This document shows, piece by piece, positions 1-6,252 of a stretch of 7,142 bases of DNA. Position 1 is the first letter of the stretch. Each line of letters starts with the position of its first letter. This DNA is from Oscillospiraceae bacterium. Lineage in GTDB: Bacteria; Bacillota; Clostridia; Oscillospirales; Ruminococcaceae. A program made the position numbers and the translations under genes. The notes under the pieces were generated by a model that searched no databases, was not told the origin of the DNA, and was given only the letters and a program-made list of their open reading frames with translations. The stretch lies in NCBI GenBank assembly GCA_017451665.1, contig JAFTNX010000205.1:1-7142 (forward strand), in the 5' to 3' direction.

Positions 1-548
1 AATCTCGGGTGTGCCTTTGTCATAATAAGCACAAGTGCAAGTGCCAGAATCGGCACAGACACAAGGAATATTGTTGACAGGTCAGGCTTTACTCTTACTG
101 CCATAATGACAGCACCCACCAGCATAACAGGTGACCTGAAAGCCATTCTTATAAGCATCATAAACGCCATCTGTGTATTTGTTACGTCGTTTGTAAGACG
201 TGTAACAAGCGACGCTGTTGAAAATTTATCCACGTTTGCAAATGAAAAGTCCTGAATTTTAGCAAAAAGTCTGCCTCTTAAATTCTTGGCAAAGCCCATA
301 CTTGCCTTTGAGCCGAAATAAGCCCCCAGTGAGCCGAAAATCAGCGATACGATAGACATAACAGCCATAATAAGTCCCATTTTTGCGATATAGCCGACGC
401 CCTCGCCACCTTTTATTCCCTTGTCAATAATAAGCGCCATAACAGACGGAATAAAGATTTCCATAGCCACCTCACCCATCATCATAACAGGTGTTAAAAT
501 AGCGTAAATCTTATATTTTCCTATACTTGGCAGTAATTTTTTAAACAT
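1..548 (-). CDS. ABC exporter subunit, membrane domain (partial, C-terminal part off the left edge)
   Basis: The reverse strand reads 182 codons from ATG at 548-546 without a stop to the window edge. The product is the N-terminal part of a type IV (exporter-fold) ABC transporter transmembrane domain. Hydrophobic segments lie at about residues 14-41, 56-79, 127-151 and 157-176. Between segments 2 and 3 is the typical cytoplasmic-loop sequence with a polar helix and the signature STASLVTRLTNDVTNTQ (110-126), common in fused permease-ATPase subunits of the LmrA/YheI/YfiB type. The ATPase domain expected after about residue 330 is outside the window, so its presence is inferred. Such proteins work as homo- or heterodimers in the cytoplasmic membrane and export drugs, lipids or peptides; the substrate cannot be read from sequence. 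GAAGG at 559-555, six bases before ATG, supports the start. It has its own promoter and is separated from the upstream operon by a terminator. Confidence 0.9.
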   Translation of the reverse strand, partial: MFKKLLPSIGKYKIYAILTPVMMMGEVAMEIFIPSVMALIIDKGIKGGEGVGYIAKMGLIMAVMSIVSLIFGSLGAYFGSKASMGFAKNLRGRLFAKIQDFSFANVDKFSTASLVTRLTNDVTNTQMAFMMLIRMAFRSPVMLVGAVIMAVRVKPDLSTIFLVSVPILALALVLIMTKAHPR

Positions 549-591
549 AAGTTACCTTCGCCCTTTCATACTAAAAAATACCATCTTTATT

Positions 592-620
592 ATTATAAAC
601 CTATTTAAAAACCTCGTCAA
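592..620 (-). promoter_or_regulatory. Sigma-A promoter for the ABC exporter gene
   Basis: On the minus strand TTGACG (620-615) is followed after exactly 17 bases by a perfect TATAAT (597-592). Transcription should begin near 585, giving a leader of about 37 bases before the ATG at 548. That leader is too short for most riboswitches. The promoter lies downstream of the terminator at 668-706, so the transporter is probably transcribed independently of the cyclic-di-GMP genes. Confidence 0.8.
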
Positions 621-667
621 TACATTATGCACAACATTTAGATGAAAATTTTGTGAAAACTTTATAC

Positions 668-706
668 AAAAAAGCACTGCAAAGTTCAAGACCTTTACAG
701 TGCTTT
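668..706 (-). terminator. Rho-independent terminator of the cyclic-di-GMP operon
   Basis: Positions 671-684 and 693-706 form a 14-base-pair stem around an 8-base loop (685-692). The only non-Watson-Crick position becomes a G-U wobble in minus-strand RNA but would be a C-A mismatch in plus-strand RNA. On the minus strand the stem ends in a run of six U (673-668, three of them in the stem). The plus side has no proper U tail. The hairpin begins 21 bases after the phosphodiesterase stop codon, so it closes that operon in the leftward direction. Confidence 0.9.
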
Positions 707-727
707 GATAGTATTTTTAACAGATTT

Positions 728-2437
728 TTAAACTGCAACAACGGAATAATGCTTTTTAGTGGTGAGAATTTTTTCAAATTCCTCTTCAGGCATAGGCTTA
801 TCAAACAAAAATCCCTGTACCTTGAGGCAGTTAATCTTTTTAAGGAATTCAGCCTGAGCGATGGTTTCAACGCCCTCAGCGATAACCTCCATATCAAGCT
901 CGTTAACCATATTTACGATATTCTTGATAACAATTTCATCAGTTCTGCACTGTTTTTCAAGCTTGTTATCAATGTTTGACAAAAATGACCTGTCAAGCTT
1001 GATTATATCGGCATTCAAATCCTTGATAAGGTTAAATGACGAATAGCCTGTACCAAAATCGTCGATAGAAGTCTTGATTCCCAGCTCCTTCATATTGTTT
1101 ATGAAAATACAAAGTGCCTCATAGTCCTCATAGCCTGACATTTCAGTAAGCTCGATTTCAATATACTCGCTTGTAATTCCGTATCTGTTCATAATAGAAA
1201 GAATTTCATTTGTGAGATTTCTGTTATAAAGATTGAGCTTTGAGAAGTTTACAGAAACCCTCACCGGGTCAATTCCCATATCAATCCATCTTCTCAGCGA
1301 CTGACAAACTCTTTCAAAAACATAAAAGTCAATGCTACTTACCTTGCCCTCACGCTCAAGCACAGGAATAAACTGTGCCGGTGGGATAAGCTCGCCGTCT
1401 TTAAGCCAGCGTACAAGTGCCTCGCCACCACATACAGAATTATCCTCAAGATTAACCTTCGGCTGATAGAACACGCAGAATTCCATTTCCTTAAGTGCCT
1501 TTGGAAATACGTTTGAAATTTCCTTTTCCTGCATAATTCTCTTAATCATATAAGGGTCCATCTTGACAAAATCGCTGGTTTCCTTAGCTCTTGCCACGTC
1601 AAGTGCCACAAAGGCAGCGTTCATAATATCGTTGAGGGTATCATTTTTTCTTGCCTCATAAAAGCCTGCTCTTGCAGCCACATCAAAGGAAATAATATTG
1701 CTTCCCGTATTAAGTGGCACAGAAATATTTGAGAGGTATTCAGTAAAGCTGTCAACTCTTTCGTTGTTTATAATAACAGCAAAATTATCCCCGCCAAGAA
1801 TTGCAAGCATTTCACTTTCCACAAGGAAATTCTTTACTACAACTCCGAATTTCTTTAAAATTTCGTCAGCCTTTCTTGGACCGAACTTCTGACATAAATA
1901 TCTGAAATTCTTGATATGCAAAACACAGATAGTTTTTCCAACCATTTTATCGTTTGCGATAAGCTTTTCACCATAAGTAATAAAAGCTGTGGTGTTAGGA
2001 AGTTTTGTTTTTGCATCTGTAACAGCAGAATTCTTTGCCATTTCCAAAAGCCACGAGTTTCCACCCGTTACAAACAAAAGCTGTCCGAAAAACTTAACAT
2101 CAGCCTTTTCTTTGTCATTCCAGAAATAGTCCTTATCGGCGTAAAATGTGCAAACCGACCTGCCTGTTTCAAAAATAGGATAGCTTACAGTTACAGAGCA
2201 TTCATTGTTCCATTCGTCGTTTATACAGAAAATCCCCACATTTCCTGCAGCGCCCGAAGGAGTTATTTCGTTTCTAGGAGAATAATATTCAAGCTCAGCT
2301 CTTGAAATTCTCATCATTTCAGCAACAGGCCCGATATTATCCTTTAAGGTTATATCATACTGTGTTCTGGAATTTACATTTTCAGTAAGCTTCCCGAACA
2401 AATCTTTTAACCTTTCGTCATAAAAAATACTGTCCAA
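728..2437 (-). CDS. GGDEF-EAL protein: cyclic-di-GMP phosphodiesterase with degenerate cyclase domain
   Basis: A protein of 569 aa, without signal peptide or membrane helix, so cytoplasmic. Residues about 1-135 are a divergent, perhaps GAF-like, sensory region. Residues about 136-295 are a GGDEF-fold domain whose motif reads GGDNF (215-219) and whose metal-binding segment has lost the usual aspartates (HIKNF, 174-178), so cyclase activity is unlikely. Residues about 305-558 are an EAL domain with every expected catalytic element: EAL 339-341, N397 in NFS, E429 in ELTE, D459/D460 in DDFGTG, K480, E521 and E524 in AEGVE, Q541 in QGF. It should hydrolyse cyclic-di-GMP to pGpG. The open frame extends to an ATG at 2563, but that would overlap the upstream cyclase by 113 bases with no visible ribosome site. 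I prefer TTG at 2437-2435, which has AGGGG (2450-2446) eight bases before it and lies 13 bases after the upstream stop. It is the second gene of the operon and ends just before a terminator. Function is confident; the start is less so. Confidence 0.92.
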   Translation of the reverse strand: MDSIFYDERLKDLFGKLTENVNSRTQYDITLKDNIGPVAEMMRISRAELEYYSPRNEITPSGAAGNVGIFCINDEWNNECSVTVSYPIFETGRSVCTFYADKDYFWNDKEKADVKFFGQLLFVTGGNSWLLEMAKNSAVTDAKTKLPNTTAFITYGEKLIANDKMVGKTICVLHIKNFRYLCQKFGPRKADEILKKFGVVVKNFLVESEMLAILGGDNFAVIINNERVDSFTEYLSNISVPLNTGSNIISFDVAARAGFYEARKNDTLNDIMNAAFVALDVARAKETSDFVKMDPYMIKRIMQEKEISNVFPKALKEMEFCVFYQPKVNLEDNSVCGGEALVRWLKDGELIPPAQFIPVLEREGKVSSIDFYVFERVCQSLRRWIDMGIDPVRVSVNFSKLNLYNRNLTNEILSIMNRYGITSEYIEIELTEMSGYEDYEALCIFINNMKELGIKTSIDDFGTGYSSFNLIKDLNADIIKLDRSFLSNIDNKLEKQCRTDEIVIKNIVNMVNELDMEVIAEGVETIAQAEFLKKINCLKVQGFLFDKPMPEEEFEKILTTKKHYSVVAV

Positions 2438-2453
2438 AATCTTCACCCCTCTA
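2435..2453 (-). promoter_or_regulatory. Stop codon / ribosome site / TTG start junction between the two cyclic-di-GMP genes
   Basis: On the minus strand the cyclase stop TAG (2453-2451) is followed directly by AGGGG (2450-2446), then eight bases, then TTG (2437-2435) in the phosphodiesterase frame. An in-frame GTG at 2446-2444 overlaps the ribosome site itself and is a poorer start. Ribosomes finishing the cyclase end on top of this site, which suggests translational coupling and a low, cyclase-linked level of the phosphodiesterase. The coupling is inference. Confidence 0.6.
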
Positions 2454-4346
2454 TTTAGCTTCTGCCTTGTGTTCTCTCTTCTGGATATACATTCTCTCGT
2501 CAGCAATTCTGATTTTTTCATAAACATCATCATTATCACTGCACTTTGCAGAAACATATCCACAGCTTACAACCACCTTGTAAGGTCTGTCAAGGTCAGA
2601 ATCATTGAAGTATTCTATCTCTTCATTAAGTGCATTAACAAATCTCTGTGCATAATCCTTGTCTGTTTCTTCCCCGATAATTATAAACTCGTCGCCACCA
2701 AATCTTGCACAGATTTCTCCGTTTTCGCTTATAGCCCTGAGAGCGTGAGCAACACCAATTATCGCCTTGTCGCCCTCGTTATGCCCGTAGGTATCGTTAA
2801 TAAGCTTCATTCCGTCCATATCCACCGAGAAAATCACAATGTTATGTCCGTTTTCATTACATATATCGATAAGCTCCTGAGCATTTTCATAAAAGCCACG
2901 TCTGTTATAGATTCCCGTCATATAGTCACGGATATACATAGATTCAAGAAGAGATTTTGCCTGTTCCAGAATAAACTTATTTCTGAAATTCTCAATAATC
3001 TGGTTTGTATTATTTAAAAATCTTCTTGTATTGTTAAAAATAATATTCTCTGTATCAAAAGTAACAATAATATATCCGAAAACATCGCTCTGATAATGGA
3101 CAGGCGAAAACATAAAGCAGTTGTATTTTTCAAATTCGCTTTCAATGTCAGGGACAAGCTCCTTTGTGTTAAAGGTCTTACCTACCGAGAAATCACCGTT
3201 TTCGCATTTCATTATGTTATTCATCTTAGCCGTAAAGCATTTTTTGTATCTGTAAGGCTCTCTTATATCTGTAAAGCAGTCTGTGTTAAGACAGCACCAC
3301 GAATAAGTATCGGCATATCTGGACATTGTTTCTGCAATTTCCTCAGGAGTATTACAGTCAATAACCTTTGAAACATACGAAAACATATGCACTTCGTGGC
3401 CGTCAGACTCATCCATCAGGTTATACATATCAATAATTCTGTCACAGACGTCCTCATAGTTTGTAGGCACACAGCCACAGCTTTGTGACACTCGCATATT
3501 ATACATAACCTCTGTCCTGTCAGCCACAGGCACATTATTTATAATTCCGTCTGCAACATCTAAAATAGCCTTTCCCATACCCTCATAGTCAGGTGCAGCC
3601 GTAGTAAGTCTTGGTGTAACATACTGTTCAAGCTCAACTCCGTCAAAGCCTGTAACAATAATATCCTCAGGTACTCTGTAACCTCTCTTTTTAAGCTCCT
3701 GCTGTGTGGCAATAGCCATACTGTCGTTTGCGCACACTATCGCCTCAGGCACTTCAAGTCCGCTTTCAAAGAATATCTTTATAGCCTCTCTTGTAGGTCT
3801 GTCCCAGAAATCCCCGTAGCCTATTCTTCTTTCGTCGATTTCAATTCCATTTTCAGAAAGAACCTTTTTGTATGTGTCAATTCTGCTGTCGGAAAAAGGA
3901 TTGTTTCTCATTCCTCCAATCATATTGACAACCCTGCACTTATGGTCTTCAACAACGTGTCTTACAAGCTTTTCAAAATTATCAGCATAGTTGAAATGCA
4001 CGCTCTTGCAACCGTCATAGTCCTTGTCAAAAACAACAACAGGAAGATTAACAGAAAGTGCGTCGCTGATTATTTCTTCAACAACCGACTCGTTCTTTAT
4101 AGCTTCAGGCATAACAACAAGTATATCAAGAAGCTCTGCATTCACAAGCTTATAAACACTTGATTCGCCCTTCTGATATGCGTTTTCAACATACATATTT
4201 GTAAAGGCGTTAAACATAAACACCTTATAGCCACGCTTGACAGCCTCCTTTGAAATTGAAAAAACAACCTTTCTCTCAATTTCGTTCTGAACTTCAGCTG
4301 TACATATTCCGAGAATTTTGTAATTCTTCTTTTCACCTTTAAACAT
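2451..4346 (-). CDS. LacI-type sensor domain fused to GGDEF diguanylate cyclase
   Basis: A 631-aa protein. Residues about 8-292 are a LacI/GalR-type ligand-binding core (periplasmic-binding-protein fold). It shows SRIDTYKKVL (154-163), the PEAIVCANDSMAIA segment (200-213), VPEDIIVTGFDG (225-236) and ends with the SCGC motif (289-292) often seen in such sensor fusions. The LacI helix-turn-helix head is absent and there is no signal peptide or membrane helix, so the sensor is probably cytoplasmic and binds a small molecule, perhaps a sugar. Residues about 300-440 resemble a GAF-like domain, followed by a linker helix (about 441-470). The GGDEF domain (about 471-627) has DYMTGIYNRRGF, metal aspartate D509 and an intact RFGGDEF (548-554), so it should make cyclic-di-GMP from two GTP. 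The RxxD inhibitory site is replaced by ENGE (541-544). GAGGTG five bases before ATG 4346-4344 supports the start. First gene of an operon with the EAL protein. The ligand is unknown. Confidence 0.93.
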   Translation of the reverse strand: MFKGEKKNYKILGICTAEVQNEIERKVVFSISKEAVKRGYKVFMFNAFTNMYVENAYQKGESSVYKLVNAELLDILVVMPEAIKNESVVEEIISDALSVNLPVVVFDKDYDGCKSVHFNYADNFEKLVRHVVEDHKCRVVNMIGGMRNNPFSDSRIDTYKKVLSENGIEIDERRIGYGDFWDRPTREAIKIFFESGLEVPEAIVCANDSMAIATQQELKKRGYRVPEDIIVTGFDGVELEQYVTPRLTTAAPDYEGMGKAILDVADGIINNVPVADRTEVMYNMRVSQSCGCVPTNYEDVCDRIIDMYNLMDESDGHEVHMFSYVSKVIDCNTPEEIAETMSRYADTYSWCCLNTDCFTDIREPYRYKKCFTAKMNNIMKCENGDFSVGKTFNTKELVPDIESEFEKYNCFMFSPVHYQSDVFGYIIVTFDTENIIFNNTRRFLNNTNQIIENFRNKFILEQAKSLLESMYIRDYMTGIYNRRGFYENAQELIDICNENGHNIVIFSVDMDGMKLINDTYGHNEGDKAIIGVAHALRAISENGEICARFGGDEFIIIGEETDKDYAQRFVNALNEEIEYFNDSDLDRPYKVVVSCGYVSAKCSDNDDVYEKIRIADERMYIQKREHKAEAK

Positions 4347-4363
4347 ACATGCACCTCATTGTG

Positions 4364-4382
4364 TGTTGTTTTAAGCACAACA
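4364..4382. repeat. Short inverted repeat in the cyclase leader
   Basis: TGTTGT (4364-4369) and ACAACA (4377-4382) are perfect inverted repeats seven bases apart. They lie between the predicted transcription start and the cyclase ribosome site. They could be half-sites for a repressor or a weak leader hairpin. Six-base arms in AT-rich DNA may also be chance. Confidence 0.35.
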
Positions 4383-4392
4383 TTTCAGGATA

Positions 4393-4435
4393 AGTTTAGC
4401 ACATTTTGTATAAAATTTCAAGTAAACGTTGACAA
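4393..4435 (-). promoter_or_regulatory. Promoter region of the cyclic-di-GMP operon (two overlapping candidates)
   Basis: On the minus strand two sigma-A-like promoters overlap. One is TTGAAA (4421-4416), 17 bases, TAAACT (4398-4393). The other is TTGTCA (4435-4430), 17 bases, TATACA (4412-4407). Both place the start 40-55 bases before the cyclase ATG. Sequence alone does not decide between them. The -35 of the second lies in one arm of the inverted repeat at 4429-4454. Confidence 0.5.
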
Positions 4436-4454
4436 GTTTTAAAAATGTTGTCAA
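4429..4454. repeat. Inverted repeat TTGACAA-N12-TTGTCAA in the divergent promoter region
   Basis: Perfect seven-base arms at 4429-4435 and 4448-4454 are separated by 12 AT-rich bases. The repeat lies between the promoters of the leftward cyclase and the rightward 241-aa gene, and one arm coincides with a candidate -35 box of the cyclase. It could be an operator controlling either gene. The arms also resemble -35 hexamers on each strand, which is an alternative explanation. Confidence 0.45.
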
Positions 4455-4491
4455 TACTGCACAACAGAGAACTAAAATTTTATACTTTTTG

Positions 4492-4520
4492 TTGTTTTAT
4501 TAAAAACTTTGTGATAAAAT
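4492..4520 (+). promoter_or_regulatory. Extended -10 promoter for the 241-aa protein gene
   Basis: TTGTTT (4492-4497), 17 bases, TAAAAT (4515-4520), with TG at 4512-4513 forming an extended -10 element. Transcription should start near 4527, leaving a leader of under 30 bases before the ATG at 4555. Confidence 0.65.
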
Positions 4521-4542
4521 ATATAACAGTTATACAGGATTT

Positions 4543-4557
4543 AAGGAGATGCCTATG
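4543..4557 (+). promoter_or_regulatory. Ribosome site that selects the second ATG
   Basis: AAGGAG (4543-4548) touches an in-frame ATG at 4549, leaving no spacing, but lies six bases before the ATG at 4555. The second ATG is therefore the likely start, removing two residues from the longest reading frame. Confidence 0.8.
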
Positions 4558-5280
4558 GAATACGAAAACGGACAGTGGATTATGAAAGGGATTTCAAAAG
4601 ACAGTCCCCACAGAATAAAGAATATCAATGAACTCATAGACTATATAAATAAGGTGGGTTTTCTACCACTTTTTTCTAATGATATAAAGGGATTTTCCCT
4701 CGAAGAAAAAACATACGCATACGACTGGTTTTGTGAAAATCCACAGACCGACCCGTGGATTTGGAGAGAAGAGCTTGCAAAAAGTGGTAAGGTTGTTTAT
4801 TCAAAGCTTTTTGACAAGCGTGCAGGCTTTGTGTCGCTTGAATGGTTTCCTCATCTTGTAAACTGGCGTCGTGACGGTTATGATTTTGACAGCCTTGTTG
4901 ACGAAGGTATTGCAAAAAGACGTGAAGCCCTTATTATGAATCTCTTTCTGGAAGATGACAGCAGTAAGTATTCCTGTGATATAAAAAAGCAGGCAGGTTT
5001 TAAAAAAGGTGGCGAAAAGAATTTCAACGGTGTAATTACCGACCTTATGATGAAAACCTATCTTGTGCTTTCGGATTTCAGACAGAGAAAAAACAAAAAG
5101 GGCGAGCCTTATGGAATGAAGATAGCTATTTATTCCACACCTGAAAGCGTATGGACCTATGACGAGGTTACAAAAGCATATACCGAAGACCCTGAAAAAT
5201 CAAAAGAGCTTATTTTAAATCATCTTAAAACTATTCTTCCTGACGCAGAGGAAAAGCAGATTATAAAGCTTTTTCTGTAA
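4555..5280 (+). CDS. Conserved cytoplasmic protein of uncertain function (possibly AlkZ-related)
   Basis: A 241-aa soluble protein with no signal peptide, membrane helix or familiar catalytic signature. It is rich in aromatic and charged residues. Notable stretches are INELIDYINKVGFLPLF (24-40), the tryptophan-rich DPWIWREELAKSGKV (66-80), the very aromatic GFVSLEWFPHLVNWRRDGYD (91-110), and the basic Gly/Lys segments FKKGGEKNF (149-157) and FRQRKNKKGEPYG (175-187), which could contact nucleic acid. The overall pattern recalls Clostridia proteins that annotation pipelines call AlkZ-related (winged-helix, DNA-glycosylase-like superfamily). That is from memory and unverified, and no catalytic residue can be assigned. 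It has its own promoter. The next gene's promoter begins four bases after its stop with no terminator between, so read-through into the lipid kinase is possible. The coding call is secure; the function is not. Confidence 0.9.
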   Translation: MEYENGQWIMKGISKDSPHRIKNINELIDYINKVGFLPLFSNDIKGFSLEEKTYAYDWFCENPQTDPWIWREELAKSGKVVYSKLFDKRAGFVSLEWFPHLVNWRRDGYDFDSLVDEGIAKRREALIMNLFLEDDSSKYSCDIKKQAGFKKGGEKNFNGVITDLMMKTYLVLSDFRQRKNKKGEPYGMKIAIYSTPESVWTYDEVTKAYTEDPEKSKELILNHLKTILPDAEEKQIIKLFL

Positions 5281-5283
5281 TGG

Positions 5284-5312
5284 TTGACAAGTTTTAGTAA
5301 ACAGTATACAAT
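5284..5312 (+). promoter_or_regulatory. Sigma-A promoter for the lipid kinase operon
   Basis: Consensus TTGACA (5284-5289), 17 bases, TACAAT (5307-5312). It begins four bases after the stop of the preceding gene. The start would be near 5319, about 26 bases before the kinase ATG. No terminator hairpin is visible between the genes, so this is probably an internal promoter that adds to read-through. Confidence 0.75.
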
Positions 5313-5344
5313 AATATATAACAAAATACTAATTGGAGAATTTT

Positions 5345-6247
5345 ATGAAAAAGCTGTTGTTTGTATTTAATCCTAACGCAGGCAAAAGCACAATCAAAGA
5401 AAGCCTGTGCGACATAATTGATATATTTACAAAGGGTGGATATGAGGTTACTGCATACCCTACCCAGGCAAGACTTGACGGTTTTCAGAAAATCCTTGAG
5501 GACGCTTCCAAGTATGATTTGGTGGTTTCTTCAGGTGGCGACGGAACTATGAGCGAGTCTATCAAGGGCATTATGAATAGTGGTGCTAACGTGCCTATCG
5601 GATATATTCCTGCTGGTACTGTAAACGACTTTGCACACAGTATGGATATTTCAAAAAATATGATTGACGCTGCCAATGCTGTTGTAAAGGGCGTTCCCTT
5701 TGCATACGACGTAGGCTCATTCAACGGGGACTACTTCTGTTATGTTGCTGCTTTTGGCGCATTCACCGACGTATCTTATGAAACCCCACAGTCTACCAAG
5801 AATATTTTCGGGCATTTAGCTTATCTTATGGAAGGCGTTAAGAGAATTAAAACCCTCGAAGCTTATGATATTACCGTTGAACACGACGGCGAAGTTTATC
5901 GTGATGACTTTATCGTAGGACTTATTTCAAATACTATTTCTATTGCAGGACTGTCTAATCTTGTTGCAGAGGGCGTTGTTTTTGACGACGGACTTTTTGA
6001 AGTTACACTTATTAAAACTCCTAATTCCCCACTTGAACTGAGCAAGATTTTAAACTGCATTATTATGAAAAACTTAGACCCTAAGTATTTTTATACATTC
6101 AAGACTTCACGAGTAAGATTTACTTCCGAACAGGAAATCAAGTGGACACTTGACGGCGAAAGTGGTGGTAGCTATACCGTAGCTGACATTGAGGCTATGA
6201 GACAGGCTGTTAAAATTATCGTTGAGCCACCAAAGGAAAAGGAATAA
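5345..6247 (+). CDS. Lipid kinase of the YegS/DgkB (diacylglycerol kinase-like) family
   Basis: A 300-aa protein, the usual length for this family of soluble or membrane-associated lipid kinases. They transfer phosphate from ATP to diacylglycerol or a related lipid, recycling it to phosphatidic acid. Visible motifs in order: NPNAGK (9-14) at the N-terminal strand, the nucleotide-binding signature GGDGT (64-68), IPAGTVNDFA (88-97), FGAFTDVSY (137-145), DDGLFEV (214-220) and LDGE (269-272), the last two carrying the acidic residues expected at the metal and active site of the DgkB fold. The true lipid substrate cannot be told from sequence. The reading frame opens at TTG 5333, but ATG 5345 has GGAG (5335-5338) six bases before it and is the better start. 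It forms an operon with the lipoprotein gene that follows five bases after its stop. Confidence 0.93.
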   Translation: MKKLLFVFNPNAGKSTIKESLCDIIDIFTKGGYEVTAYPTQARLDGFQKILEDASKYDLVVSSGGDGTMSESIKGIMNSGANVPIGYIPAGTVNDFAHSMDISKNMIDAANAVVKGVPFAYDVGSFNGDYFCYVAAFGAFTDVSYETPQSTKNIFGHLAYLMEGVKRIKTLEAYDITVEHDGEVYRDDFIVGLISNTISIAGLSNLVAEGVVFDDGLFEVTLIKTPNSPLELSKILNCIIMKNLDPKYFYTFKTSRVRFTSEQEIKWTLDGESGGSYTVADIEAMRQAVKIIVEPPKEKE

Positions 6248-6252
6248 TTTTT

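Noticed and set aside
552..569. Five-codon frame (MKGRR) on the minus strand in the exporter leader
   Set aside because: It contains the exporter ribosome site but has no ribosome site of its own, and no attenuator hairpin is nearby.
549..727. Possible riboswitch (for example cyclic-di-GMP-binding) before the exporter gene
   Set aside because: The predicted transcript leader is only about 37 bases, and the only strong hairpin is the terminator of the preceding operon.
1916..2305. 129-codon plus-strand open frame inside the phosphodiesterase gene
   Set aside because: It lies antisense within a gene with clear domain motifs, lacks a ribosome site, and its product shows no recognisable domain.
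2469..3017. 182-codon plus-strand open frame opposite the cyclase GGDEF region
   Set aside because: Antisense shadow of a well-supported GGDEF domain, with cysteine- and isoleucine-rich composition typical of non-coding frames.
4347..4554. Small RNA or riboswitch in the divergent intergenic region
   Set aside because: Apart from promoters and two short inverted repeats, I see no stable GC-containing structure or terminator that would define an RNA gene.
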